A stretch of DNA of 64,000 nt from Capsulimonas corticalis (GTDB taxonomy: Bacteria > Armatimonadota > Armatimonadia > Armatimonadales > Capsulimonadaceae): positions 4,712,001 to 4,776,000 of the forward strand of contig NZ_AP025739.1 in the NCBI RefSeq assembly GCF_003574315.2, given 5' to 3'. A model generated the notes under the pieces. It was not told where the DNA came from, made no database searches, and saw only the letters and a program-made list of their open reading frames with translations. Below, piece by piece: positions 17,730 through 26,821 of this stretch (its first letter is position 1; each line of letters opens with the position of its first letter). The position numbers and the translations under genes were made by a program.

Positions 17730-18215
17730 CTACCGCCGCACAACCGCGCCGTTTTTCGCAATGGCTCCAATAATATCCGACGCGACCGTACGGACGTTGG
17801 CGTCGGCGTCATGTACGGCGACTTGTCCGAGGGTCGCCTTTGCCGTCACGACCTCCATCGGCCGGCGATAGGTGACGTCGTGGACCGCCAACATTGCGCC
17901 GAGCGACTGCACCGCCGCCAGGCGCCACTGAGCGTCAGGGTGCTTTTGGGCCGTCTGCATGGCGAGCGCGACGTTATCGGGGTCCGTGGACGAAAGCTTT
18001 TGCAGCAGCGCCGGGTCTTTTTTTTGCGTGCGCCATTGAGAGGCGATTTTGCTTTCGCGCGGGCTGTCCCAGAAACAGTACTTGACGACGTAGACGGTCG
18101 GCGTGAGAAACAGGATCAGGGCGGTGACGCCGGTGATGCGCAGGATCCATTGCAGCGGCTTTGGGAGGGGAGGGCGCGCTTCGGAAGAGCGCGCGGAATT
18201 TTCTGAGTCGGTCAT
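17730..18215 (-). CDS. Small membrane-anchored protein, possibly HEAT-like
   Basis: A 161-residue protein with a short charged N-terminus, one membrane helix (about 25-45, LRITGVTALILFLTPTVYVVKY) and an alpha-helical C-terminal part. Phrases such as DPDNVALAMQTAQKHPDAQWRLAAVQSLG and DADANVRTVASDIIGAIAK resemble HEAT-type helical repeats. The start at 18215 rather than 18224 was chosen because the -10 box overlaps the latter codon. Function unknown. Confidence 0.65.
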   Translation of the reverse strand: MTDSENSARSSEARPPLPKPLQWILRITGVTALILFLTPTVYVVKYCFWDSPRESKIASQWRTQKKDPALLQKLSSTDPDNVALAMQTAQKHPDAQWRLAAVQSLGAMLAVHDVTYRRPMEVVTAKATLGQVAVHDADANVRTVASDIIGAIAKNGAVVRR

Positions 18216-18222
18216 GGAGAAC

Positions 18223-18228
18223 ATTATA
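18223..18228 (-). promoter_or_regulatory. -10 box for a leaderless start
   Basis: Minus-strand TATAAT is followed by 7 nt (GTTCTCC) and then the ATG at 18215. Confidence 0.55.
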
Positions 18229-18268
18229 CCTGGGCAGGGACGCGGCGCGGATTTCGCAGGTTACAGGG

Positions 18269-18298
18269 TTGTAATCGTTTATTTGATTGTGCTATAAT
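18269..18298 (+). promoter_or_regulatory. Promoter of the glutamate synthase gene
   Basis: TTGTAA (18269-18274), an 18-bp spacer and an extended -10 box TG-c-TATAAT (18290-18298). The mRNA leader would be about 115 nt. I see no recognisable riboswitch in it. Confidence 0.6.
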
Positions 18299-18418
18299 AT
18301 TTACCCTTTATAAGGTCTGCATTTTGCCGCGACAACGACGTTCGCCGAATGTTTTCTCTTGGTTTTATCGCCCGACTGACCCTGTCCCGAGCTTGTAATA
18401 TAAAGAAGGATGCTGCCC

Positions 18419-21400
18419 GTGCTCAACTATCGCGAAAATGACGAACATGACGCTTGTGCTTTGATTGCTTACGTCCGTAAGGATGGAACGCCCTCGCACG
18501 GGACTGTCAAACGCGCCATAAACGCACTCGAAAAGATGGGCCATCGCTCCGGTGGAGTGGATGGCGAAGGGGACGGCTGCGGCGTCCAGACGGATATTCC
18601 GCGCCTGCTATGGGCGCGTGACCTCCAGGACGAAGGCGGCCAGGACTCGAAGCTTGCCGAAGATCCCCGGTTCTTTGTCGGCCACTTCTTCATTCCGATG
18701 AAGTTCGCCGGACAGGCCGACCAGATCAAGGACCGCGTGCGCGGCCTGCTGAAAGCTCAGGGGATCACGATCCTTGTTGAGGACCACGGCGACGTTCGTC
18801 ATGACGCGCTTGGCAAGATCGCCCGCTCCAACGAGCCGGAGTTCTGGCAGGTTGCGGGTCTGACGCCCGAGTTCGCGCCCGGCGCGGGACTTGCGGGCGA
18901 CCGCGCCCTGTTCGCCGCCCAGCTGTCGATCGAGAAGGACACGCCGGTCCATGTCGTGTCACTGTCCCGCCACATCGCTATCTATAAGGTTCACGGCAAC
19001 GCGGATATCCTCGATCACTACTATCCGCAGCTCTCGTCGCCGGACTTCCAGAGCGTGATCTGTTTGGGCCACTCGCGCTATTCGACCAACACGCTTTCGA
19101 ACTTCGAGCGCGTGCAGCCGTTTGCCCTGCTTGGCCACAACGGCGAGATCAACACGGTCGATAAGCTGCGCCGCGAAGCGCAGATGCTCGGCATTCCGAT
19201 CACGCACGACGGCTCGGACTCGCAGGACATGGACCGCGCGATGCACGGTCTGATCGTCAACCATGGCCTGTCGCTGATCGAAGCCTCGGAAGTGATCTTC
19301 CCGCCGATGGCTGAGGAAGTCGACGCGCTTCCCGACGACCTGCGCGCCCTGTACCGCTTCTACCGCTGGGTCCTCGGTCCGCTGGCGCAAGGCCCCGCCG
19401 CCATCGTCTCGCGCTACGGCGACGAGTGCGTGTTCGGCGTGGACGCTCTTGGCCTGCGCCCGCTGTGGTTCGGCGAATCGGCCAGTGAATACTTCTTCTC
19501 TTCGGAGCAGGGCGTCGTTCCGGTTTCCGTCATTCTCGGCCATCCCAAGCCGCTGGCTCCGGGCGAAAAGGTCGCGATCCAGGTCCGACGCGGCGAAGGC
19601 ACGGATGTCATTCCGTATCACGAGCTGCAGCGCGCCGCGCTGACCCGCTCGCGCGGACACTGGGACCTGAACCAGGTGCATAGCTCGCTCAAGATCGGCA
19701 AGGAAGTCACGGCGTACGACGCCAGCCTTGCCCTGAATGCGCCCGAAGCGCTTCCGCTGGAAGCCAACCGCGTCGCCGCGTTCAACTGGGCGACTCAGGA
19801 CGTCGATTACATTGAAGCCCTCTGCAAGACCGGCAATGAGCCGATCGGCTCCCTGGGTTACGATGGACCGCTGGCGGCCCTGTCGCCCGAGAAGCAGTCG
19901 CTCGCCGATTACTTCAAGGAAGCCGTCGCCGTCGTCACTAACCCGGCCATGGACCGCGAGCGCGAGATGGAGCACTTCTCCACCCGCATGACGCTGGGAC
20001 CGCGCCCGGGCCTGACCGAAAACGACGCGCTGCCGGCGCACGCCATCGAACTGAAGGTTCCGATCCTGACGGATATCGCCGCCACCGGTTCGGATCTGGA
20101 CGCGAAGCTGATCGCCGAAGCGGCCTCGAAGGTCGGATCGACCTCGCTGGAAGGCGTCTTCGCCTACTTCGGACCGGAAAAAGTCTCCGTGCTTCCCATT
20201 GTCTACTCGACCTCGGAAACGGTGGAGACGACCATTGAGAAGCTGGCGGCGCGCGCCGTGGAGCTGGTGCAGGGCGGGGTGGAGATCCTCGTTCTGGACG
20301 ACAGCACGGCGTTCACCGAGAACACCATTCCGGTGGATCCGCATCTGGCGCTGATTACAGTAGACCGGGCGCTCCGCGCGAAGGCCGTCAGCGACGAGCT
20401 GGGCGCGGCCGCGCTGCGGCGTTCGACCAGCCTGGTGCTGCGCTCGGGCGGTCTGCGCAACCTGCACGACATCATCTTCGCGGTCGGCAACGGCGCGGAC
20501 GCGGTTGTACCTTACCTGATGATGCGGCAGGCGATTGCCGGCGGCCCCGCCGACACCACTGAAGAAGACAAGGCGACGCGTCTGTATAAACTTCTTTCGA
20601 CCTTGCAGAAGGGCTTGGAGAAGGTCATCTCGACGATGGGCACGCATGAGCTTCGCGGCTATGGCCGTATGTTCGCCTCCGTCGGCCTGCATTCGGAAGT
20701 CGCCAACGCGCTGGAGATCCGCAACTTCTGCGGCTCGTCCAAGGCCGGCTACTCCTTCCTGCGGATGGATGAGCAGGCGCGCAAGCGTCTGGAGACGGCG
20801 CGCGCCGAGGCTCCGGTGAAGAAGCGCGAGGATCTCCGCTTCTACCCGAAGGTCTGGAAGCTGGCCGGTCAGGTCGGCGCCGGAACGGCCGCATACTCCG
20901 CCTACACCGAAAAGGTGCAGGGCCAGGAGAAGGATACGCCGGTTTCCCTGCGTCACCTGCTCGACATTCGTCTCGACAAGCGGACGCCGATCGACCGCAA
21001 CCTGTCGAACACGCGGGTCAAGGAGCATGATCTGCCCCTGATGATCTCGTCGATGTCGTTCGGTTCGCAGAGTGAGATCGCCTTCCGGGCGTACGCCGAA
21101 GCGGCTCGCCAGCTCAACATCGTTTGTATGAACGGTGAGGGCGGCGAAATCAAGGACATGTACGGCAAGTTCCGCAAGAACCGCGGACAGCAGATCGCCT
21201 CGGGACGTTTCGGCGTCAACATCGAGATGCTGAACGCCAGCGACTTCCTGGAGATCAAGATCGGCCAGGGCGCCAAGCCCGGCGAGGGCGGCCACCTGCC
21301 CGGCAAGAAGGTCTCGGTCAAGGTCGCTCTGGCGCGTCACGCGACGCCCGGCGTCGACCTGATCTCGCCGTCGAACAACCACGACATCTACTCGATCGAG

Positions 21401-23038
21401 GATCTGGCCCAGATCATCGAAGAGCTGCATACGGCTAACCCGCGCGCCAAGGTCTCCGTCAAGGTGCCGGTCGTTCCGGGAATTGGAACGATCGCTCTGG
21501 GCGTCGCCAAGGCGGGCGCCGACATCATCACCCTTTCGGGTTATGACGGCGGCACCGGCGCGGCGCGTATCCATGCGCTCAAGTTCGTCGGCATGCCGGT
21601 CGAAATCGGCGTGAAGGAAGCCCACCGGGCTCTGGTGCAGGCGGGCGTTCGCGATGAAGTCGAGCTTTGGTGCGACGGCGGTATGAAGAACGGCGTGGAC
21701 GTCGTCAAGATGATCCTGCTCGGCGCCAACCGCTGCGGCTTCGGCACCCTCTCGATGGTGGCGACGGGCTGTACGGTCTGTCACGGCTGCCAGCTCGACA
21801 CCTGCCATGTGGGTATCGCCACGCAGATCGAGACGCTGGAGCAGGCCCAGGCGCACGGCCTCAAGCGGTTCGTTCCGCGCGAGCCGGTCACGGCGGTCGA
21901 TGCGCTTTGCCGATTGTTCGGCAGCATCGGCGACGAGATCCGCGACCTGACTGCGCAGCTGGGCTTCCTGAACACGCAGGAGATGGTCGGGCAGAGCGAT
22001 CTGCTGATGCAGACTCGCGGCCAGGAGCTTGTCGATCTGTTTGAATTGACTGCGCCGGTCCTGCCGATGATCACCTACGGCCTGGCGGCGACCGCCGGTA
22101 ATGAGGACGCGTTCAGCGACAAGGTCGCCAAGCGCATCCGCCGGCCGCTGTCCTACATGAGCAAGCTGATCTCTTCGATGGTTGCGGAGCAGACCGAGAA
22201 CGGCGCCGATGTGGTGCTGTTTGAAGACGATCGCGTCAACCCGACCGACCGCGAGCTGGGCACTCATCTCGCCGGCGCCATCGTGCGCGGCGAAGTGAAC
22301 CATACGCCGCTGAAGACCGCCGACCTCACGTTCCAGGATGTTATCCCGGGCAACGGTCTGGGCGCGTTCAACAGCCCGTTCGTGAACGTTCGCGTTCAGG
22401 GCGGCGCGCAGGACGGCGTTGCGAAGGGCGCGCATGGCGGCAAGGTCGTCATTCTGCGCGGTCTGAACGATCGCGGCGAGCGCGTGGACGGTTCTGTCGG
22501 CAAGGGCTTCGGCTACGGCGCGCAGGGCGGCACATTCCTGATCCAGGGCGACGCCGACTCCCGCTGCGGCATCCGCCTCTCGGGCGCCGACATCGTCATC
22601 GGCGGCGAGATCCGCGAGCCATTGAACGATGCGCTCGGATGCCTTGGCGCCCGCGCCAACATCAAGGGCTTCGCCTTTGAGTACATGACCAGCGGACGCG
22701 CCGTGGTTCTGGGCGATCCCGGACCGTGGATGTGCGCCGGCATGACGGGTGGCGTTGTTTACATCAAGCTGAACCCGGAGATGGGCCTGGACCGCGCGGC
22801 GATCAAGCGCCGCATCGGACGCGGCGCGAATGTCGCCGTGGCCGATTTGAACGACAAGGACAAGCAGAGCATCGCCGAGCTGCTGACGGTTTACGCGCAC
22901 GAGCTGCGCAACGCCGACCAGCACACGGAGGCCGACCGCACCGACGGCCTGGTCGCTCGCATGCTGCGCGATGAAGCGCCGTTCGTCAAGGTACAGCCGG
23001 TCAACTTGCAAGTGGATCAGACCGTTTCCACCGAGTAA
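18419..23038 (+). CDS. gltB: Glutamate synthase large subunit
   Basis: About 1539 residues, forming glutamate from glutamine and 2-oxoglutarate. The N-terminal class-II glutaminase begins after a short propeptide with nucleophile Cys13 (HDACALIAYV) and has MGHRSGG, HSRYSTNT and HNGEINTV. The central and FMN domains follow, with a 3Fe-4S Cys cluster (C1118-x2-C1121-x2-C1124-x4-C1129). The C-terminal GXGXG beta-helix is Gly-rich (GAQGGTFLIQG). I prefer the GTG at 18419 because AGAAGGA (18404-18410) is 8 nt upstream; ATG 18410 directly abuts that motif. No gltD lies next to it, so the electron donor (NADPH subunit elsewhere, or ferredoxin) is open. Confidence 0.95.
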   Translation: MLNYRENDEHDACALIAYVRKDGTPSHGTVKRAINALEKMGHRSGGVDGEGDGCGVQTDIPRLLWARDLQDEGGQDSKLAEDPRFFVGHFFIPMKFAGQADQIKDRVRGLLKAQGITILVEDHGDVRHDALGKIARSNEPEFWQVAGLTPEFAPGAGLAGDRALFAAQLSIEKDTPVHVVSLSRHIAIYKVHGNADILDHYYPQLSSPDFQSVICLGHSRYSTNTLSNFERVQPFALLGHNGEINTVDKLRREAQMLGIPITHDGSDSQDMDRAMHGLIVNHGLSLIEASEVIFPPMAEEVDALPDDLRALYRFYRWVLGPLAQGPAAIVSRYGDECVFGVDALGLRPLWFGESASEYFFSSEQGVVPVSVILGHPKPLAPGEKVAIQVRRGEGTDVIPYHELQRAALTRSRGHWDLNQVHSSLKIGKEVTAYDASLALNAPEALPLEANRVAAFNWATQDVDYIEALCKTGNEPIGSLGYDGPLAALSPEKQSLADYFKEAVAVVTNPAMDREREMEHFSTRMTLGPRPGLTENDALPAHAIELKVPILTDIAATGSDLDAKLIAEAASKVGSTSLEGVFAYFGPEKVSVLPIVYSTSETVETTIEKLAARAVELVQGGVEILVLDDSTAFTENTIPVDPHLALITVDRALRAKAVSDELGAAALRRSTSLVLRSGGLRNLHDIIFAVGNGADAVVPYLMMRQAIAGGPADTTEEDKATRLYKLLSTLQKGLEKVISTMGTHELRGYGRMFASVGLHSEVANALEIRNFCGSSKAGYSFLRMDEQARKRLETARAEAPVKKREDLRFYPKVWKLAGQVGAGTAAYSAYTEKVQGQEKDTPVSLRHLLDIRLDKRTPIDRNLSNTRVKEHDLPLMISSMSFGSQSEIAFRAYAEAARQLNIVCMNGEGGEIKDMYGKFRKNRGQQIASGRFGVNIEMLNASDFLEIKIGQGAKPGEGGHLPGKKVSVKVALARHATPGVDLISPSNNHDIYSIEDLAQIIEELHTANPRAKVSVKVPVVPGIGTIALGVAKAGADIITLSGYDGGTGAARIHALKFVGMPVEIGVKEAHRALVQAGVRDEVELWCDGGMKNGVDVVKMILLGANRCGFGTLSMVATGCTVCHGCQLDTCHVGIATQIETLEQAQAHGLKRFVPREPVTAVDALCRLFGSIGDEIRDLTAQLGFLNTQEMVGQSDLLMQTRGQELVDLFELTAPVLPMITYGLAATAGNEDAFSDKVAKRIRRPLSYMSKLISSMVAEQTENGADVVLFEDDRVNPTDRELGTHLAGAIVRGEVNHTPLKTADLTFQDVIPGNGLGAFNSPFVNVRVQGGAQDGVAKGAHGGKVVILRGLNDRGERVDGSVGKGFGYGAQGGTFLIQGDADSRCGIRLSGADIVIGGEIREPLNDALGCLGARANIKGFAFEYMTSGRAVVLGDPGPWMCAGMTGGVVYIKLNPEMGLDRAAIKRRIGRGANVAVADLNDKDKQSIAELLTVYAHELRNADQHTEADRTDGLVARMLRDEAPFVKVQPVNLQVDQTVSTE

Positions 23039-23052
23039 TTGCAACACACAGG

Positions 23053-23083
23053 GCCACGTCTCCCCGGAGGCGTGGCTTTTTTC
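23053..23083 (+). terminator. Terminator after gltB
   Basis: GCCACGTCTC pairs with GAGGCGTGGC (one bulge) and is followed by TTTTTTCTT. The next start codon is only 3 nt after this run. Confidence 0.85.
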
Positions 23084-23085
23084 TT

Positions 23086-23655
23086 ATGGCGCTCAGTTAT
23101 ACCTCCATCAACGACCTGCCCGAGCTGCGTACGCCCCGCTTGATCCTGCGCCCCATCCAGCAGGACGACGCCCCGGCCGTGTACGACGCTATTGACCGCA
23201 GCCGCGACAACTTCAGCCGCTGGTTCATCTGGTCTCGCGAGAGCACGCTCACCGGCGTCCAGCAGAACATCCGCGAAACCATCTCCTCCATGATCGCCGG
23301 CACGGAATGGCACTACGCCATTTTCGAGAAAGAAGCCGGATTCTGCGGCCGGATCGGCCTCTCCCAGATCAATCAAGAAGCCCGCTCCGCCGAACTTGGC
23401 TACTGGCTCGCCGAAGAGTTTCAAGGTCGGGGCCTCATGACCGAAGCCGTCCGCACCCTCCTGATGCTCGCGCTGAGCAGCGCCGTCTCGCTGCGCATCG
23501 ACGCCTACGCCGACACGGAGAACGTCGTCAGTCAGCGCGTTCTCACCAAATGCGGCTTCCGCGAAATCGATGTCATCAAGCACATCGTCCGCCATCCCGA
23601 ACACGGCTGGCGCGACCACAAACACTACGCCATCCTCACGCAGAACGATCGATAA
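23086..23655 (+). CDS. GNAT-family N-acetyltransferase, RimJ/RimL type
   Basis: A 189-residue acetyl-CoA-dependent acetyltransferase. It has RTPRLILRPIQQDDAPAV at the N-terminus, AELGYWLAEEFQGRGLMTEAV with the acetyl-CoA pyrophosphate-binding motif at about 113-118, and the family ending SQRVLTKCGFREI. Such enzymes acetylate ribosomal protein N-termini or small molecules; the substrate cannot be told. The ATG follows the gltB terminator by 3 nt with no Shine-Dalgarno sequence, so its promoter must overlap the end of gltB or it depends on readthrough. Confidence 0.88.
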   Translation: MALSYTSINDLPELRTPRLILRPIQQDDAPAVYDAIDRSRDNFSRWFIWSRESTLTGVQQNIRETISSMIAGTEWHYAIFEKEAGFCGRIGLSQINQEARSAELGYWLAEEFQGRGLMTEAVRTLLMLALSSAVSLRIDAYADTENVVSQRVLTKCGFREIDVIKHIVRHPEHGWRDHKHYAILTQNDR

Positions 23656-23784
23656 CCGCGCGCCATTCTCCCAAAAAGTTACTTTATTTTTCCCGCATGT
23701 TTTGTCGATTTCGCCGCCCTCCAAACGACTATCTTATGTCAGGCCAGACTTACGACGATCGGAAAACCGAAGGAGCATCTTCCC

Positions 23785-24201
23785 ATGCAAGCTAACGCGT
23801 ATTTAGAGTTCAATGGACAGTGTGAAGCGGCGTTTAAGTTCTACGAGCAGAACCTTGGGGGCCAGATCATCATGATGATGAATCATGAGGGACTGCCGGC
23901 CGAGGACAAGCAGCAGATCCCCGAGGATATGCAGAACATGATCCTGCATGCGCGCCTGGATTTGGGATCGACCGTGATTATGGGATCCGACACCCCGACG
24001 AACCGCCCCGTGAAGCCGCAGGGCTTCTCCGTCTCTCTCCTCGTGGATACGCCCGAGGAAGCCGAGCGTATCTTCAAAGCGCTTTCAGAAAACGGATCGG
24101 TGAGGATGCCGATAGAAGAAACCTTCTGGGCGCACCGCTTTGGAATGGTCACCGACCAGTTCGGCACGCCGTGGATGGTCAACTGCGAAAAGACGATGTA
24201 A
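23785..24201 (+). CDS. VOC superfamily protein, PhnB/YjdN-like
   Basis: A 138-residue protein starting [26 protein letters not shown], the signature of PhnB/YjdN-like members of the vicinal-oxygen-chelate (glyoxalase) superfamily. It ends in [19 protein letters not shown]. Two beta-alpha-beta-beta-beta units fit the length. These proteins are usually dimers of unknown substrate. AAGGAG lies 9 nt before the ATG. A terminator follows. Confidence 0.9.
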   Translation: MQANAYLEFNGQCEAAFKFYEQNLGGQIIMMMNHEGLPAEDKQQIPEDMQNMILHARLDLGSTVIMGSDTPTNRPVKPQGFSVSLLVDTPEEAERIFKALSENGSVRMPIEETFWAHRFGMVTDQFGTPWMVNCEKTM

Positions 24202-24217
24202 TTCCGGTCTTTGGCGG

Positions 24218-24258
24218 CGCCCGGCGGATGAGATTTCGTCCGCCGGGCGTTATTTTTT
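24218..24258 (+). terminator. Rho-independent terminator
   Basis: An 11-bp perfect stem, CGCCCGGCGGA / TCCGCCGGGCG, is followed by TTATTTTTTT. Confidence 0.92.
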
Positions 24259-24332
24259 TCAAATCATCGAACCGTTTTCGCTGCTGTCGGCGTTTATCGC
24301 ATGACGTTCATTCCATGACTCAGGAAAACATC

Positions 24333-25208
24333 ATGCATCGTACCGATTCTCGTATGCGACATGCCTTCACGCTGATCGAGCTTCTCGTTGTCGTCGCGAT
24401 CATTGCGATTATCGCCGCGATCTTGTTCCCCGCATTCGCCAAGGTGCGGGAGAAGGCGCGTCAGATCACCTGTGTATCCAACGAAAAGCAGCTTGGTCTC
24501 GCTTTGCTCCAATACGTTCAGGACAACGACGAGCGCATGCCGGGCGACCATCGGGGCGTTGCATACCCAACGGGAGCGGGGTGGGGCGCCGAGATCTTCC
24601 CATACGTCAAGAGCATCGCCGTCTACAAATGTCCGGACGACCCCACCGGGCAAACCCAGAATCTCAATGGTTTGAACGAGATCGACGATCCTGTTTCCTA
24701 CGCCATGAACACCAACTTAGACGGCGGTCAGCCCGGCGGCTTTCTGGCCGGCCAGCTTGCCCCCGCCTGTACTGTCCTCTTCGTGGAAGTGCAGGGCGCC
24801 CAGGCCGACCTCCTCAACGCGAACGACGACAGCAGGACCACCGTCAGCGCCTCTCCCGGCGTGGATGGCGGCGACACCAGCAACGGCTATCTCGACTACT
24901 TCTGCTCCGCAAACTACGCCACCGGTCCCAGCAGCAGCGCCGGCATGGGCAACCCGCCGCGCACCGGCAATTCCTACGAGCGCCTTGGCTCCCCGCGCCA
25001 CACCGACGGCTCCAACTTCGTCCTCGCCGACGGCCACGTCAAATTTCTGCGCCCCCAATCCGTCTCCCCCGGTTACGCCAACACCGATCCCAACAACGAC
25101 CAGGACCACGGCGTCAACCAATTCGGCCTCCCCGACGGCATCGCCGCCGGCACAGGGACAATGGGACGAGCGCCCAAGAACTTTGCCGCCACGTTTAGTC
25201 CTCTTTAG
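24333..25208 (+). CDS. DUF1559-type prepilin-like protein
   Basis: A 291-residue secreted pseudopilin-like protein. A short leader ends in RMRHA, then the cleavage-site helix [24 protein letters not shown]. The position before Phe is Ala rather than the usual Gly. [28 protein letters not shown] is the region shared with DUF1559 proteins, and the C-terminus has the H-x9-DG motif ([17 protein letters not shown]). Such proteins are multiplied in Planctomycetes and Armatimonadota; individual roles are unknown. The ATG at 24333 has AGGAAAA upstream. The other two copies in the window start at 60034 and 61266. Confidence 0.92.
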   Translation: MHRTDSRMRHAFTLIELLVVVAIIAIIAAILFPAFAKVREKARQITCVSNEKQLGLALLQYVQDNDERMPGDHRGVAYPTGAGWGAEIFPYVKSIAVYKCPDDPTGQTQNLNGLNEIDDPVSYAMNTNLDGGQPGGFLAGQLAPACTVLFVEVQGAQADLLNANDDSRTTVSASPGVDGGDTSNGYLDYFCSANYATGPSSSAGMGNPPRTGNSYERLGSPRHTDGSNFVLADGHVKFLRPQSVSPGYANTDPNNDQDHGVNQFGLPDGIAAGTGTMGRAPKNFAATFSPL

Positions 25209-25233
25209 GAGCGCCCGTTTCATGCGCCGCAGA

Positions 25234-25644
25234 TTAGTGCTGCTGCGCGTTCCAACCATGGGATTGCCGCTGCCATTCGCGATGGAATGGCGATGCGATA
25301 GCGGCGGCTGCCAGCTCAGTCGCGTAACCTTTTCCCCAGTATTCTCGTTTAAGCAGATAAAGCAGTTCTGCCTACGGCTGAGTATCGCTCGCGCAATATG
25401 CGATTCCTCCCCAGCCTATCGCTTCGTCACTTTCTTTTAGAAAGATAGTCCAGGGGGCAATATCAATACCAATATGGTTTTTGATCCATTGTCCCGTTTC
25501 CTGATAGGTAAAAGCGCGTGGAGAGGCGAAGCCGACATCAAACATCTTCATAACCTCCGGGTGGCCGAAGAGGTCGTAAAGAGTGTCCTGATCAGCCGGG
25601 ACGGAGGGGAGCAAGGTAAGCCGATCTGTGGTTAATCTGTCCAA
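25234..25644 (-). pseudogene. GNAT acetyltransferase split by an in-frame TAG
   Basis: The first 90 codons (from 25644) encode MDRLTTDRLTLLPSVPADQ, a typical RimJ/RimL N-terminus, and stop at TAG 25374-25372. Reading on in the same frame gives AELLYLLKREYWGKGYATELAAAAIA, which is the missing acetyl-CoA-binding half (WGKGYATE). The frame then loses family similarity and ends at 25234. The gene therefore seems inactivated by a nonsense change plus loss of the C-terminal part. A sequencing error at the TAG cannot be excluded. Confidence 0.8.
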
Positions 25645-25807
25645 TATAACTGTTTTTCTTGAACTGTTCTCAGGGAAGCTGCCTTCATTCGGTAGAATTC
25701 GCAGCTAAGCGTCTTCCTGGATTGACCATCGGGTGGCCATGATAATATACCACCATGATTACAAGGCCCGTGCTTCCGAAAGCGCTCCGAGAACGCAAAG
25801 TCACCCG

Positions 25808-25836
25808 TTGACATACATTGTGAAAAAAGGTACAAT
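25808..25836 (+). promoter_or_regulatory. Promoter of the mqnD-like gene
   Basis: TTGACA (25808-25813) and TACAAT (25831-25836) with a 17-bp spacer. AGGAGG follows, 6-11 nt before the ATG at 25863. Confidence 0.85.
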
Positions 25837-25862
25837 TGGCGCAACAGCAGGAGGTTCCGACA

Positions 25863-26732
25863 ATGAGCGTCTCACCCGCGACCGATTCACAGCAGCGTGT
25901 TCTGACTTTGGGGCACAGCCCCGACTCTGACGACGCATTTATGTTTTATGCGCTTGCCGAAGGCAAGATCGACAGCGAGGGACTGGAGTTCGAGCATGTG
26001 CTGCGGGACATCCAGACGCTGAACGAATGGGCGCGCGAGGGGAAGCTGGACACCACGGCGATCTCGCTGCACGCTTACGCTTATGTCCAGGACAAGTATG
26101 CGCTGCTCGCGCACGGCGCGAGCATGGGCGACGGTTATGGGCCGATGGTCATCACCACGGAGCCGATCACGCCGGAGGAGCTGGAAGGGAAGCGCATTGC
26201 GATCCCCGGCCCGCTGACCACGGCGTATCTGGCGTTTCAAATCTACATGGACGGCAAGAAGTTTGAGCCGGTCTTTACGTACTTCGACGCCATTATGGAT
26301 GAAGTGCGGGCGGGCAATGTCGACGCCGGCCTGATCATCCATGAAGGACAGCTCACGCATAAAGCCGAAGGCTTTCACACCATCGTGGATCTGGGCGTCT
26401 GGTGGAAGGACCGCACGGCGACGCCGCTGCCGCTGGGCGTCAACGCCATCAAGCGTGACCTGGGCGTGGAGCTTTCCGAGAAGATGTCGCGCGTGATGCG
26501 CCGCTCCATCGAGTTCGCGCTGACGCACCGCGCGGACGCGCTGGCGCACGCCATGCAGTACGCCCGCGATTTGGAGACGGAGATGGCGGACAAGTTTGTC
26601 GGCATGTATGTCAATGAATTGACGCTGGATCTGGGGGAGCGCGGAAAGAAGGGCGTGGAGCTGCTTCTGACCGAGGCCGCCGAGCGTAAGCTGATCCCGC
26701 CGGTACAGCAGCCCGTGACGTTTGTCGATTGA
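25863..26732 (+). CDS. mqnD: MqnD-like 1,4-dihydroxy-6-naphthoate synthase (futalosine menaquinone pathway)
   Basis: A 289-residue protein of the MqnA/MqnD family, which has a periplasmic-binding-protein fold but works in the cytoplasm. LGHSPDSDDAFMFYAL, VLRDIQTLNEWAREGKLDTTAISLHAYAYV, GLIIHEGQLT and VDLGVWWKDRTATPLPLG align with MqnD, which converts cyclic de-hypoxanthine futalosine to dihydroxynaphthoate. MqnA is a close relative, so the exact step is slightly uncertain. The gene lies just upstream of cydAB, which would use menaquinol, although terminator 26739-26767 separates the units. Confidence 0.82.
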   Translation: MSVSPATDSQQRVLTLGHSPDSDDAFMFYALAEGKIDSEGLEFEHVLRDIQTLNEWAREGKLDTTAISLHAYAYVQDKYALLAHGASMGDGYGPMVITTEPITPEELEGKRIAIPGPLTTAYLAFQIYMDGKKFEPVFTYFDAIMDEVRAGNVDAGLIIHEGQLTHKAEGFHTIVDLGVWWKDRTATPLPLGVNAIKRDLGVELSEKMSRVMRRSIEFALTHRADALAHAMQYARDLETEMADKFVGMYVNELTLDLGERGKKGVELLLTEAAERKLIPPVQQPVTFVD

Positions 26733-26738
26733 ATCGAA

Positions 26739-26767
26739 AGCCGGGCGTCATAGCCCGGCTTTTTTTG
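26739..26767 (+). terminator. Terminator after the mqnD-like gene
   Basis: AGCCGGGC / GCCCGGCT stem with a GTCATA loop followed by TTTTTTTG. Confidence 0.92.
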
Positions 26768-26776
26768 TGCGATAGA

Positions 26777-26794
26777 TTGTGATTTATTTCACAA
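26777..26794. promoter_or_regulatory. Rex- or CRP/FNR-like operator upstream of cydAB
   Basis: The 18-bp palindrome TTGTGATTTATTTCACAA matches the Rex consensus TTGTGAA-N4-TTCACAA at all but one position. It also fits the CRP-type pattern TGTGA-N6-TCACA exactly. It lies 27 bp before cydA. Rex and CRP/FNR proteins both commonly control cydAB, so the sequence alone does not decide between them. Confidence 0.6.
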
Positions 26795-26821
26795 TCGTGG
26801 CGTTTAGACTGGAATTTAGGG

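Noticed and set aside
18959-23047. A 1362-codon open frame on the minus strand opposite gltB
   Set aside because: It mirrors the codon pattern of the strongly supported glutamate synthase gene, has a low-complexity Asp/Arg/Val-rich translation and no recognisable domain. It is a GC-driven antisense shadow.
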